A stretch of 64,000 nucleotides of DNA from Granulosicoccus sp036478595 (GCA_036478595.1 JAZGEF010000020.1:4034-68033); one strand, 5' to 3'; numbered from the stretch's first letter, positions 1-9,444 are shown. Notes: a model not told the origin generated them from the letters alone. A program made the numbers and translations.

Positions 1-108
1 AAGCTATACAACTTTGACGACAACGCTCGAAACACTGCAACAGCATCTAAGCCTGGCGCAGAATTTTTAGGTGTACCAATTAGGCCCGAGCCTGGTGCCC
101 GACCTTAA
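1..108 (+). CDS. C-terminal tail of an unidentified protein (partial)
   Basis: Frame 1 is open from the window edge to a TAA at 106-108 and encodes 35 residues ending in GVPIRPEPGARP. The gene starts outside the window. The tail is rich in Asn, Ala and Pro and shows no recognisable domain, so no function is assigned. It converges on the IalB-like gene that follows on the other strand, with about 23 bp between the two stops. An open frame of this length could occur by chance, so it is only a probable gene end. Confidence 0.4.
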   Translation, partial: KLYNFDDNARNTATASKPGAEFLGVPIRPEPGARP

Positions 109-131
109 TAACGGCCGCTGTAGCGTAAGAA

Positions 132-821
132 TTAGCGTAAAGAATTAAAGGCTTTGGTAAAACCACTGAGCGAAATCGTTGAGGATACGTCTCCCTGGTT
201 GGCTGCCACAACTGTAACCTTGGCATTGCCACCCGCCTTCAGGCGAGCAATCAAGCCATCATCAACAGGTTCCCTAACCAGGCAGCCTTGTTCGGTACAG
301 ATTTGAAACGGTGCTGCTTCTGCTTTGCCACCGTCAATTCGTAGAGACAAACCGGATGTCAGCACTACGCCTAATGGCGTGATGATATCCAGTACCGCCG
401 TTGCCGTACGACCATCAGCTTCGAGTGGCTCTTTTAGCTTTCGTATAACCATTTCAAGTACGGGCGTACCACTTGAGTCCTTGCCAATTTGAGCCATAGC
501 GCAATTACCCCCTTCCGGGCCACAAGCGACCTCCCATGAACCATATTTGGCCGTAGCATCTGGGTTGTTAGCACTGCTGCTAGGAATAGCAATCTCCGCT
601 TTCTGGGGTTGCACCGCGGCTTTTTTTGCACCAAGATCAAGCTTAGCCGCAGGAGCCTCCTCTGCATCACTGCCCAGCTTTAAGCCCTCTGCGGCTACGA
701 CAGTAGCAAACGTGGCTGCACATATTGTTACCACAGCACCTAAATATAGTGCGAAAAATCGTTTATGAGCTAGGTTGTAAGTCATATCGCGAGCCATTGA
801 AATTGTTATCACTTTGGGCAT
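132..821 (-). CDS. IalB-like exported protein
   Basis: The 229-residue product has a basic start and a hydrophobic segment (about residues 22-44) that reads as a signal peptide or anchor. A variable Ala/Lys-rich linker follows, then an invasion-associated locus B (IalB) type domain from about residue 93: a GSWEVAC motif, the pattern CAMAQIG, a PLGVVLTSGLSLRIDGG stretch and a second Cys pair in ICTEQGCLV. The four cysteines would suit disulfides in the periplasm. The ATG at 821 has an AAGGG ribosome site close upstream. IalB is named from Bartonella invasion work, but the family is widespread in non-pathogens, so an invasion role should not be assumed. It is divergent from the glycerophosphodiesterase gene. 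Confidence 0.75.
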   Translation of the reverse strand: MPKVITISMARDMTYNLAHKRFFALYLGAVVTICAATFATVVAAEGLKLGSDAEEAPAAKLDLGAKKAAVQPQKAEIAIPSSSANNPDATAKYGSWEVACGPEGGNCAMAQIGKDSSGTPVLEMVIRKLKEPLEADGRTATAVLDIITPLGVVLTSGLSLRIDGGKAEAAPFQICTEQGCLVREPVDDGLIARLKAGGNAKVTVVAANQGDVSSTISLSGFTKAFNSLR

Positions 822-913
822 ACCCTTCAGTTCCGTTTCGACGCTACGAGTGTAGGTTCGTATGATCGGCCGCGCAACAAAGCTGGCGGCATATTAATAA
901 ATATTCACGCAAT

Positions 914-1759
914 ATGGCCTATACCAGCGCAGGACAGCAAAAATATATGTTCAACTCCGAAAGCTTGCATAGCAAGCCACTGCTGTTGGCGCATCGCGGC
1001 AGCAGATTGCTCGCGCCGGAAAATACCCGCACGGCATTTGACTTAGCCCTATCACATGGTAGCGATGTGCTTGAAATCGATGTACGCCTAAGTCGTGATC
1101 ATCAAATCATAGTCACCCATGATGACACAGTCGATCGGACCAGTAACGGTTCTGGCCCGGTAATCGGTTTTACGCTCGCGGACCTTAAAAAATTAAATGC
1201 AGCCTATCGCTTTAGAGATTTGCTCGGAAATCATTATCGAGGCAAAGCCGAGCGTTTTATGACATTACATGAGTTACTATTGGACTATCAAGATACGCGC
1301 ATCAATATCGATATTAAAGACAATGACAACACCGCCGCAAAAGTTCTTGCAAAACTTCTAATCAAAACAGACAGCGTGCATAGAGTGAACGTTGGTAGTT
1401 TTCACGCAGCAACGATCCAAGCCTTTAGACAGTACGCTCCTATGATCTCCACCGCAGCCACTCAACAAGAAGTGGCTAAGCTTTATATGGAATCCTGGTT
1501 GGCGAGTACTGGGCAAGGTAGAAGAAATGGTGCAAAGCCAAAGCATGCATTCAATGTGTTACAAATACCCCGTTACTATCGCGGCCTACCGCTCTCCACA
1601 CGCCGCTTTATCAGCTTTTTGCATCAGCACGATATACCTGTGATGTATTGGACAGTTAACGATCCCATTGTCATGCGCCGCTTGCTAGAATCAGGGGTTG
1701 ATGGAATTGTGACAGACCGCACCGACCTTGCCCAAAGCGTGTTTTTAACACACCAATAA
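914..1759 (+). CDS. Glycerophosphodiester phosphodiesterase family protein
   Basis: The 281-residue product has the family signatures in order near its N-terminus: LAHRGS with the catalytic His, the APENT motif, LEIDVR with metal-binding acidic residues, and THDDTVDR with the second catalytic His. A TIM-barrel core follows, ending in MYWTVNDP and GVDGIVTDR. The family hydrolyses glycerophosphodiesters to an alcohol and sn-glycerol 3-phosphate. I see no signal peptide, so it is probably cytoplasmic like UgpQ. The ATG at 914 has no good ribosome site; an in-frame ATG at 947 would give a shorter N-terminus closer to the family norm. It stands alone, with a YHS-domain gene about 70 bp downstream on the same strand. 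Confidence 0.88.
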   Translation: MAYTSAGQQKYMFNSESLHSKPLLLAHRGSRLLAPENTRTAFDLALSHGSDVLEIDVRLSRDHQIIVTHDDTVDRTSNGSGPVIGFTLADLKKLNAAYRFRDLLGNHYRGKAERFMTLHELLLDYQDTRINIDIKDNDNTAAKVLAKLLIKTDSVHRVNVGSFHAATIQAFRQYAPMISTAATQQEVAKLYMESWLASTGQGRRNGAKPKHAFNVLQIPRYYRGLPLSTRRFISFLHQHDIPVMYWTVNDPIVMRRLLESGVDGIVTDRTDLAQSVFLTHQ

Positions 1760-1826
1760 CGCTGCGGAACTTATCCGATAGACGCATCTCAAAGAACTAT
1801 CACGAACAGGAGAGCTGGAGAAAAAT

Positions 1827-2312
1827 ATGCCTGACCTGAACAACCTTAAAGCTACGCGTCGCCAATTTTTAAAAACCAATCTGGTATTAGGCTTAATCGC
1901 AAGCTCAGCAGTTTCATCACCAAGCTATGCAAAAGATGCAATCTACACATCATTTTTTAACAACAAAGCTATTGGCGGATACGACGCCGTGAGTTACTTC
2001 CAAGATGGTGGCCCTATAGAGGGGTCAAACAATTTCTCTATCAAACATAAAGGGGCGACTTGGTATTTTGCTAATCAGGAGAACCTAGATCTATTTACAG
2101 CTGACCCCGAAAAATACTCACCACAATACGGGGGTTACTGTGCCTATGCTGTTGCGATTGATCAAACTGCCAAAGGCGACCCGCTGCAATGGCATATAGA
2201 GAAAGACAAGCTCTATTTAAACATCAATAAGAGTATTCGTACTAAATGGCTTGGTAATATAAATGGCTATATAGAAAGTGGCGACAAGAACTGGCCAAGC
2301 TTACTCGATTAA
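1827..2312 (+). CDS. YHS-domain protein with a twin-arginine-like signal
   Basis: The 161-residue product starts with a leader containing RRQFLKTN, a hydrophobic stretch and a likely cleavage after SYAKD (about residue 36), which resembles a twin-arginine signal. The mature part carries a YHS-type domain at about residues 43-100, with IGGYDAVSYF, WYFANQENLDLF and YGGYCAYAVA. Exported proteins of this kind are usually annotated YHS domain-containing, and some relatives are linked to metal handling, but no specific role can be read here. An AGGAG ribosome site precedes the ATG. The 3' end converges on the M48 peptidase gene 51 bp away. Confidence 0.8.
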   Translation: MPDLNNLKATRRQFLKTNLVLGLIASSAVSSPSYAKDAIYTSFFNNKAIGGYDAVSYFQDGGPIEGSNNFSIKHKGATWYFANQENLDLFTADPEKYSPQYGGYCAYAVAIDQTAKGDPLQWHIEKDKLYLNINKSIRTKWLGNINGYIESGDKNWPSLLD

Positions 2313-2363
2313 TTTAAGTTAACTGAATGAAGAGAACCGAAAAAATTCACCCAGCTAGTTCAC

Positions 2364-4187
2364 CTAGGCGGCGACTAGATTGCAATCAAGTGATGCCGCG
2401 AATAAACCGATAACCGAATCTTCCGCGCGCGCTACGTGACCGTCTTGATGCATTATTTCAACACAATGCTGTACAAAGGCATCTCTGATGTTTTGTGGTT
2501 GCACGTATAGGGTCTGAAATGCTTTTTCGAGTTCTTTGTAAATGCCCGGCTCTGAACCTGAACGTCTAGGATGCTTCACCTTGGTGTAACACCTTAAGGC
2601 GCCGGAATAGTATTCTTCCAGTTTTTCCGAAGGTGCTCCAGAAGCCTCAATCATTAATGATAAGAGTAAAGCAAACTCTGCACCCATTGAGTCAAATGTC
2701 TTGACGTTTGTTTGCGTGGCCAACTCACCCTCTTTTTCAGCTAGTTGATCAATCACCAGAAATTCTACATCCAGCTGTCGCCTGATGAGCTGTGCTATCG
2801 CATAGTTAATTAGGTCAAATTCTCCCTCAACCACTAACAGGCGTTCTAGGTTCTTCATGAGCTTTTGACGATTCTCCAGCAGAACTTCTTTACGTAGTCT
2901 ATCAGTGGCATACGAAATAATCGATGTTCTATGCTCATCAAGGTCGGCGGACAAACTAGTGACAACATGCTTTACTTGTGCAGAAAGTAACGGAGTATAC
3001 GCAAAACCTATCGCGTTGTAGTAGTCCTCTCGCTTGCCCGGCGCATCACTTGCGAAAACCGCAAATAACACAGCCAAACACGATGGTGTGTCGTTTACCA
3101 TCAGCGCAACACTATCTGGCAAAGCCCCTCTCGTGGCACCAGACTCTCGCGTCACGGGCTGTTGCCATGCAAGCGAAACACCTTCCGCTTTTGGTGCTTC
3201 GCGTCTTTGCAATGCTCGCTCTTTAGTTGCAAAGTGCGGATCGATTTCATCTATGCGCTTTTGAATCGCTGGGTGCGAACTGAAGAAACGACTAAACCAA
3301 GTTTGTACGCTCCCCACCTGAAAGCACAAATGGGCAAGTTCGCCCGAATGTCGAGATTGCATGGGCTCGTCATCATTTTGATCACGAACTTTTGCAAGCG
3401 CGCTCGCCATAGCGAGTGGGTTTCGTGAATATTGAACCGCCGATGCATCGGCTAAAAATTCTCGTTGGCGAGAAAACGCCGCCCGTATGAGATTGGCGGT
3501 TAACACGCCAACTGAACCAAGCAAGCGCAGCGGTAATCCCAGCAGATAACCTATATGCCAATCTCGTCGCCAGTCTTTACCCGTATAGAGTTGCCCTATT
3601 TCATCGATAGCTAATAAGCCTCCAAGTAATATAAGCAAACGCATATTAATGGGTATATCTCCGTGGGCAATATGGCCAAATTCGTGGCCGACTACGGCTT
3701 GTAATTCCTCGCGATCAAGCCTATCCAATGCACCTTGGCTTACGACGATAGCTCGATCCTCTTCTTTCGAGCCAACCACAAAAGCATTGATAGTGTGCTC
3801 ATTCGTTAAAATATATATCTCAGGCCGAGGGCACGATGCCGCGATGGCCATTTCACTAACCACATTATGCAGTCTATTCTCGTCGGGGAATCGGCCTTTG
3901 TCGGAGGCCATCGTGGCACCAAAACGCCTGGCTAACGCAGAGCCACCCTTACGAACATCAAGATATCGAAAATACGAACCGGCAATTACAGCAAACCAAA
4001 TAATCGCAACTATGGCTTTGGCCTGTGGCGATGATACATACATTGAATCGGTGTAGCCAAGCAACAAAGAAAAAGCGTTAACTGCAACATGTGCCACTAA
4101 CATGAACATAATCATAGCAACGACAAACCCAAACAAAAAAACATGGGAGCTGGCTTTGCTTGATCGCTGTTTTCCGAAGAAATACAT
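2364..4187 (-). CDS. M48-family membrane metallopeptidase with long C-terminal extension
   Basis: The 607-residue protein has two N-terminal membrane segments (about 15-45 and 57-72), a zinc-protease motif HEFGH at 168-172, and further hydrophobic stretches around 183-197 and 213-237. The conserved FLADASAVQY motif that supplies the third zinc ligand follows. This matches HtpX/Ste24-like proteases, which degrade misfolded membrane proteins. Residues about 340-607 are an unusual helical extension; its end (DGHVARAEDSVIGLFAASL) loosely resembles TerB-like helical domains, a weak similarity by eye. The gene lies 29 bp after a lemA gene on the same strand, a pairing common for lemA and M48 peptidases, so co-expression is likely. 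Confidence 0.88.
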   Translation of the reverse strand: MYFFGKQRSSKASSHVFLFGFVVAMIMFMLVAHVAVNAFSLLLGYTDSMYVSSPQAKAIVAIIWFAVIAGSYFRYLDVRKGGSALARRFGATMASDKGRFPDENRLHNVVSEMAIAASCPRPEIYILTNEHTINAFVVGSKEEDRAIVVSQGALDRLDREELQAVVGHEFGHIAHGDIPINMRLLILLGGLLAIDEIGQLYTGKDWRRDWHIGYLLGLPLRLLGSVGVLTANLIRAAFSRQREFLADASAVQYSRNPLAMASALAKVRDQNDDEPMQSRHSGELAHLCFQVGSVQTWFSRFFSSHPAIQKRIDEIDPHFATKERALQRREAPKAEGVSLAWQQPVTRESGATRGALPDSVALMVNDTPSCLAVLFAVFASDAPGKREDYYNAIGFAYTPLLSAQVKHVVTSLSADLDEHRTSIISYATDRLRKEVLLENRQKLMKNLERLLVVEGEFDLINYAIAQLIRRQLDVEFLVIDQLAEKEGELATQTNVKTFDSMGAEFALLLSLMIEASGAPSEKLEEYYSGALRCYTKVKHPRRSGSEPGIYKELEKAFQTLYVQPQNIRDAFVQHCVEIMHQDGHVARAEDSVIGLFAASLDCNLVAA

Positions 4188-4216
4188 GTTCGGTTTCGTT
4201 CAGCTATGCAACAATA

Positions 4217-4816
4217 TTAAGCCGCGTTCTTAAACGATACGTTTACTGTTTCACGCATTTCCTGGTTTTCGATTTCAAATAAATCTGCTGCTGTAAAGTT
4301 GAATGTACCCGCGACAACATTTGACGGGAACTCTTCACGTGCAGTGTTGTAACGCATAACAGCATCACTGTATGCCTGTCGAGCAAAGCCTACACGATTT
4401 TCAGTTGATGTCAGCTCGTCATGCAAATCACGCATGCTTTGATCGGCTTTAATTTCAGGATAGTTTTCCATCACCATGCTAAAACCACCCATTGCAGAAC
4501 CAAGCTTCGCTTCAGCCTGTGCAAGCGCACCAACTAACGATGAATCTTGCGGATTAGCAGCAGCAGCTTCGCGTTTTTTCTCAGCAGTGTTGCGCGCTTC
4601 AGTTACCTTAATCAGCGTCTCAGATTCGTGCTCCATGTACGCACGTGCAGTTTCAACAAGATTAGGTATCAATTCGTAACGACGTTGCAACTGAACATCA
4701 ATTTGAGAAAACGCATTTTTAAATTCATTACGGCGCTTTACAAGGCCGTTGTATAAACCAACTACAAAGCCACCTAACACAAGCACCAAGGCACCAACTA
4801 TAATCGCTGTAAGCAT
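4217..4816 (-). CDS. lemA: LemA family membrane protein
   Basis: The 199-residue product has one N-terminal membrane helix (about residues 3-24), then the LemA core: LVKRRNEFKNAFSQIDVQL, RRYELIPNLVETARAY and a C-terminal helical region with ENRVGFARQAYSDAVMRYN. These motifs are typical of LemA proteins, which have a short N-terminal anchor followed by a helical bundle. The biochemical role of the family is not settled. The ATG at 4816 has an AGGAAG ribosome site. It is the first gene of a likely two-gene unit with the M48 peptidase, suggesting a shared role in envelope protein quality control; that link is inference from context. Confidence 0.9.
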   Translation of the reverse strand: MLTAIIVGALVLVLGGFVVGLYNGLVKRRNEFKNAFSQIDVQLQRRYELIPNLVETARAYMEHESETLIKVTEARNTAEKKREAAAANPQDSSLVGALAQAEAKLGSAMGGFSMVMENYPEIKADQSMRDLHDELTSTENRVGFARQAYSDAVMRYNTAREEFPSNVVAGTFNFTAADLFEIENQEMRETVNVSFKNAA

Positions 4817-4935
4817 CGTTATTCTTCCTATTTCAATGCACTAGCTAGCGGCTAAAGATGCAACCGCTTTAACAATTTGGATAGCTAAAACTAAGGCTTG
4901 AAAGCACGGTAGCTGTGATCCAGCACACAGTTCAG

Positions 4936-5418
4936 TTAGGCAGAGCGCGAGCGCACGAATTGATCCAGCTTGTCGCCCCCAAGCTCATAGGCTTGACCAA
5001 ACCCCCTTACAAATCGGCCTGCTCGTGGCGTCAGTCGTAACAAGTGGAAATCGGGTAGTTGGCGCAGTAATTCGACAGTTTTGCCGTGTCGACGTTGAAA
5101 TTTATCTAGTAAACTTGTGTGTTCAGCGTGTTCACTGGTAATTTCGTTAGCCTCGCAGCTTAAGGTAAGCCGATTACGCGCAAACAATTGGCTTGCATCG
5201 GATTCATCCTCAATAAGCATGATTTCTAACACCGGACGCGCCAGCAAATTGCGGGTGTGTAACGCAAGCTCGCTAACCAGTACCAAGTAGTGCCTGCCGT
5301 TTATGCAGAACGGCGCATAGCTCGAGTGAGGACTACCGTCCTCACTCAGTGTTGCCATCATCAGAGAGCCACAGCGTTGCTGTAAATCCGCTACTGCTTG
5401 TTCGGGTGTTTCAGCCAT
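4936..5418 (-). CDS. HugZ-like pyridoxamine 5'-phosphate oxidase-fold protein
   Basis: The 160-residue product matches the split beta-barrel fold shared by pyridoxamine phosphate oxidases and heme-utilisation proteins: CGSLMMATLSEDGSPHSSYA at the start, a middle HTRNLLARPVLEIMLIEDE, and a C-terminal FHLLRLTPRAGRFVRGFGQA. The last motif resembles HugZ/HutZ proteins, which bind and help degrade heme. It is short and lacks the extra C-terminal domain seen in some HugZ proteins. No iron or heme gene is nearby, so the substrate is uncertain; a flavin-dependent role is also possible. It is transcribed away from the YpeA-like acetyltransferase gene. Confidence 0.75.
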   Translation of the reverse strand: MAETPEQAVADLQQRCGSLMMATLSEDGSPHSSYAPFCINGRHYLVLVSELALHTRNLLARPVLEIMLIEDESDASQLFARNRLTLSCEANEITSEHAEHTSLLDKFQRRHGKTVELLRQLPDFHLLRLTPRAGRFVRGFGQAYELGGDKLDQFVRSRSA

Positions 5419-5589
5419 GATACACCGGTCCTATTACACACCACCGCACTCGAGCGCCAATTCTATTTTGGCTATTCGTAGTGGTACGTGATCGGTATTC
5501 CATAATTTTATTTCCCAAGTGATACCGGCAAGTGTACTGGCAAGCGTTCCAACTGTCATAATTCAAGTTCGCCTCGTAAAGGACAAATC

Positions 5590-6009
5590 ATGCAGATTCG
5601 GACGTTCACGGCAAACGACACCGATACCGTCATCCAGCTTTGGCAGGATTGTGGCCTTACTCGGCCATGGAACAACCCTGCCCTGGATATCGAACGCAAG
5701 CTAAAAGTGGACTCGGATTTGTTTCTGGTGGGTGTCCAGGGCAGCCACCTGGTGGCAACACTAATGGGTGGCTACGACGGTCATCGAGGTTGGGTGAACT
5801 ATCTAGCGGTTAGCCCTAACTGTCAAGGAGCGGGTTTGGGCCGATTAATTATGGAGAATTTTGAAGCCCGATTGCTTCAACGCGGCTGCCCGAAAATAAA
5901 TTTACAGATTCGCAGCGGCAATCAGTCGGTTATCGATTTTTACAATGCTATCGGCTATAGCGATGACAATGCCGTTAGCATGGGCAAGCGTTTAATCCCA
6001 GATGAGTAA
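5590..6009 (+). CDS. ypeA: GNAT family N-acetyltransferase, YpeA-like
   Basis: The 139-residue product is a single GNAT domain. It begins MQIRTF and has the acetyl-CoA loop CQGAGLGRLIM (about residues 80-90), preceded by the strand GWVNYLAVSP and followed by NQSVIDFYNAIGY. The sequence resembles YpeA of enterobacteria, including DCGLTRPWNNP near the start. YpeA-type proteins are acetyltransferases whose substrates are poorly defined. AAAGGA about 7 bp before the ATG supports the start. It converges on the coiled-coil HHH gene, with 40 bp between the stops. Confidence 0.87.
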   Translation: MQIRTFTANDTDTVIQLWQDCGLTRPWNNPALDIERKLKVDSDLFLVGVQGSHLVATLMGGYDGHRGWVNYLAVSPNCQGAGLGRLIMENFEARLLQRGCPKINLQIRSGNQSVIDFYNAIGYSDDNAVSMGKRLIPDE

Positions 6010-6049
6010 ACACGGGCTTTAGGGTCACCGCGGTCATTTCTTTGGTTCA

Positions 6050-9000
6050 TTACGCTTCAGCTTTATTCTCATATTTGATTGTGTATTGTTTGCTTGCGCC
6101 GCCTATCCAGTCATCACGCTCAATGCGCCCGGGGAAGGTTTTCAGCGCATCTGATACCCGCTGAATATCGGCTTTGGTAAATTCTGCAATTTGCTTAAAT
6201 GATGTGATGCCTAAGCGGTTAAGTGTTTTCTCCATTACTGGACCTATGCCCTTAATGCGTTTTAAATCGTCCTTCGCTTTTAATACCGCAAGTAACACAG
6301 GCGAGTTTTGAGGGTTGTTGTTATGCGGTTTGATACGCGGCGCTTTATCCGATTCATTTGATCGAGAATCGGGCGATCGAGAATTGGGTTTTTTGTTTGC
6401 CGTTGATCTCGTTTTGTCTGACCAAGTCTGTTGAGCATCGGAAAGCCTATTCATCAATTGTTCTATTTGCTTGTCTCTCCGGGCGATGTCGTTTTCTAGT
6501 TTTTTCAATGCTGTAGCATCGGCTGCCGTAGTATCAAATGTGGTGGCATTTTTAGTGGAAATGAGTGATTTTGCATTTTTGTCCCGCTGCGCTTGCAATG
6601 ATCGCAGCTCGCTGCGTAATCGGCGCAATTCAAGATCATTCTGCTCGGCTTTTTTAGCAGCTCTCTCGGCCTTTGATAGTGCCTTATTTAGTTCGCTAAT
6701 GCGCTTTTTGCTTGCCGATAGAGCAATCGTTGCTTTATCGGTACGATTGAGATCGCGTTTTGCATTCTTGTGTACTTGCGATTGAGTAGTTTTAAGTTCG
6801 GCATCACGGGCTTTTAGTTCTTGCTCTAACTTGCTCACACGCGATTGGTAGTCATCGAGGGTGTGTTTCGTTTCTGTTGATTGCTTAAGCTGCGTTTGAA
6901 GCTTATCCAGCAACACACTTTGCTCACGTAACTCAATCTGAAAACGTTTCGATTGGTCAAGATCCTTCTGTAAGCGAGCGATTTCAAGATTACTGGAGGT
7001 CAATCGATCAGAGGCTTCAGCCGCAGCTCGTTTCTGTTCGTCAAGCTCCTTAAGCAGCTCTTTTGCATCCAACAGCTCACGTGCCGTGGTCTGTGCGTCT
7101 TTTTGGAAAATTGTATATTTACGAGTTTCATTTTTCAGCATCGAAACCTGCGCCTGTAGTTGAGCAAGATCCGTAGTATCAGCGAGTGCTTGCGAAGCAT
7201 TAACCTCCGCCTGTTTAAGCTGTACCTGAAGTTCACCAATTTTGTGTGCATCAGATAATCTACCCCGCTTTAATTCAGACAGCCTAGCTTGGGTTGCTTG
7301 CGACGCAGTATCAACCCTAGTGAGTTTCTCTTCCAGCTCCTTAGCTTGCTGCTGAGATTGTTTTAATGCATCAGTTACGGCTTGTGCTTGCTGTTTGCTT
7401 TGTTTTAGTTCTGATTCAAGTTTTTCAAGCTGAGCCCGATCAGAACTTTGCGATGCGTCTATCGCGGCCTGACGGGCTGTGTAGCTTTTTTGGGCTTCAT
7501 CCTTGTTAACGAGCTGTACATCGCGCTTTTGCAGTTTGCTTGTTAGCTCAGCGACCTGCAGCTTGGCTTGCGTAACATCAGCAAGCAGTTGCCGTTTGCT
7601 CCCTTCACTGTGCTCTAACTGTTCATCAAGTTTATCGATGCGAAATTGGGCCGCATTATATTTTTCAGCTAACTTTTGCTCACTCCTTGCTTGCTGCTGG
7701 AATGCTTGATCACGCTGTTGTAATTTTGCCTCTGCCGCAGTGACTCGGTCAGTAATTGTGTTAATCTCGGATTCACGCTCAGACAATGAACCACTTAGCT
7801 GAATTGCTTTCGATTCGGCAATTTTGGAATACTCGGCAAATGATTGTGCACTGGTTTGGCTGCTTTCCAATGCCTCTTCAAGCTCAATCGTATCCGCTTC
7901 CACAGCCTTTAAGCGACTTTCTAACGCTAATCGTTGACTATTACTCTGTGACACCATTCTTTCAAGCTCAGCCTCCCTCGAAGATGCATTAGCTTTGAAT
8001 TCTTCGAAGCCCGTGGTGGCCGCTTGTAGCAAAGACATCTCGTAACGCCATTGCTGCTCTGCCTGGGTCTGTTGTACTTGTAATTCTGCAGTATGGGTTT
8101 CAGCCTTGCTCAATAACACTTCGAACTTTTCAGTCCGCAAAATAGCTTCATCCTTGTGACGCAGCGCGGCGTTCGTCGTTTGGGATAGTTCGTCCAGTTG
8201 TGTGCCCAACGCGCCTATTTGCTCATCCCGGCCGGCGATCGCTTTTTGTAAATCCGCGTGAACTTCAACGTTATTGATTTTTTGTCGATTGACATCATCG
8301 AGGCGTTTATTAGCATTACCTAGCTGTATTTTTTGATCATCTGCCTGCAACTGTAAGCTATGAAGTTCGTTTTTTTGCTGCAAAATGGCGGCACTACTTT
8401 CAGCATTCGCTTTGTTAGCTTGCTCCTCAAGCGATTGCAGTTCGCTCTGAAGTGCAGTGTTTTCGTCTATGAGTTGTAGCTTTACCTGCTTAAGCAATTG
8501 TTGGTCTGTTTTCGTTACAGACAGCTCAGCTAAATTTTTTGCCTGATCGGCACTCTCGCGATCAGCTTTTTCAACCCTTGCCTTTAACACTGCGATTCTG
8601 GCGTCCTTCTGCGTCAACTGCGTTGCTAACCCTTTAGCCAATTCAAGCTTGTGAGTTTCTTGCTGTTGGTTATTTTGTTCCAACTGACTACGCAGGCGCC
8701 GCTCAACCCGCTCTTTATCCGCAGCTAGCGAATTAATAGATTTTCGACTTCTTGATAGTTCATATTGCAAAGGCTTAACTTTAGCAACTAACTGATACAG
8801 CTCGCCGATCTCGTCGGGTGCTGATTCATCTGAGGTTACGTGTACTGTATATTGGCCCTCAGCTGAAAACTCAAGGAATTCTTTTTCATGCTGCGCAGTT
8901 TGCAACGTTGCCCAGCTATCGTTGAGATTATCGCTTGAGGCTGTCTGAGTGGGTCTGAACCGCGCAAGTTGCTCGCGGGTTTTGTGTAATTCATACTCGA

Positions 9001-9331
9001 GCGGTTTAACTTTCGCTGATAACTGGTACAGCTCGCCTAACTCTTGTTCGATGACGGTTAGCGTCACTCCATTAAAGCTGCCGCTAATTGTTAAGTTATC
9101 GTGATTTTGCTCGTGGATTTGCGAAGACACTGCCTGAGTGGCCGTGTGATGGCTTGCCAAGTTAGAAGAGTGGTTAGTTTCAGCGTTGTTGTCAGTCGCT
9201 TCATAGGATGATAACTGTTGGTGTTGCTGGTCTCGACGACGCGCGGCCAACTCATCGGCAGAACGCCAATGCCTGAACAACCAACCAATAAGGCCACCAA
9301 ACAGCAAAATCAGTAGCGGTGAAAAATCCAT
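6050..9331 (-). CDS. Long membrane-anchored coiled-coil protein with C-terminal helix-hairpin-helix
   Basis: The 1093-residue product has one N-terminal membrane helix (about residues 4-20), a low-complexity linker, and about 850 residues of Gln/Lys/Glu/Ala-rich heptad sequence that reads as a long coiled coil. The last 80 residues hold a helix-hairpin-helix motif, DDLKRIKGIGPVMEKTLNRL, of the type that contacts DNA non-specifically, ending near KTFPGRIERDDWIGG. A short segment, GELYQL(S/V)AKVKPL, occurs twice near the N-terminus (about 97-119 and 174-196). A membrane-tethered rod with a possible DNA-binding end suggests a structural or chromosome-envelope role, but this is inference. I do not recognise a named family beyond the HHH end. 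Confidence 0.8.
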   Translation of the reverse strand: MDFSPLLILLFGGLIGWLFRHWRSADELAARRRDQQHQQLSSYEATDNNAETNHSSNLASHHTATQAVSSQIHEQNHDNLTISGSFNGVTLTVIEQELGELYQLSAKVKPLEYELHKTREQLARFRPTQTASSDNLNDSWATLQTAQHEKEFLEFSAEGQYTVHVTSDESAPDEIGELYQLVAKVKPLQYELSRSRKSINSLAADKERVERRLRSQLEQNNQQQETHKLELAKGLATQLTQKDARIAVLKARVEKADRESADQAKNLAELSVTKTDQQLLKQVKLQLIDENTALQSELQSLEEQANKANAESSAAILQQKNELHSLQLQADDQKIQLGNANKRLDDVNRQKINNVEVHADLQKAIAGRDEQIGALGTQLDELSQTTNAALRHKDEAILRTEKFEVLLSKAETHTAELQVQQTQAEQQWRYEMSLLQAATTGFEEFKANASSREAELERMVSQSNSQRLALESRLKAVEADTIELEEALESSQTSAQSFAEYSKIAESKAIQLSGSLSERESEINTITDRVTAAEAKLQQRDQAFQQQARSEQKLAEKYNAAQFRIDKLDEQLEHSEGSKRQLLADVTQAKLQVAELTSKLQKRDVQLVNKDEAQKSYTARQAAIDASQSSDRAQLEKLESELKQSKQQAQAVTDALKQSQQQAKELEEKLTRVDTASQATQARLSELKRGRLSDAHKIGELQVQLKQAEVNASQALADTTDLAQLQAQVSMLKNETRKYTIFQKDAQTTARELLDAKELLKELDEQKRAAAEASDRLTSSNLEIARLQKDLDQSKRFQIELREQSVLLDKLQTQLKQSTETKHTLDDYQSRVSKLEQELKARDAELKTTQSQVHKNAKRDLNRTDKATIALSASKKRISELNKALSKAERAAKKAEQNDLELRRLRSELRSLQAQRDKNAKSLISTKNATTFDTTAADATALKKLENDIARRDKQIEQLMNRLSDAQQTWSDKTRSTANKKPNSRSPDSRSNESDKAPRIKPHNNNPQNSPVLLAVLKAKDDLKRIKGIGPVMEKTLNRLGITSFKQIAEFTKADIQRVSDALKTFPGRIERDDWIGGASKQYTIKYENKAEA

Positions 9332-9402
9332 AGATCTTCTCGCCTTTATTTACCTCGATGCAGAATACCTTAGTAAAAAGCTGATAATCAAATCATTACA
9401 AT

Positions 9403-9430
9403 AAAAAACGCAAATAATGGGGTTATGCGT
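9403..9430 (-). terminator. Possible intrinsic terminator after the UbiH-type gene
   Basis: On the minus strand, 15 bp after the stop of the hydroxylase gene, ACGCATAA pairs with TTATTTGCGT (five outer pairs ACGCA/TGCGT plus three inner pairs across a two-base bulge). A run of T follows. The stem is short, so termination may be partial. It would separate the HtrA/hydroxylase transcript from the promoter region of the coiled-coil gene. Confidence 0.45.
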
Positions 9431-9444
9431 CAAAAATACCGCCA

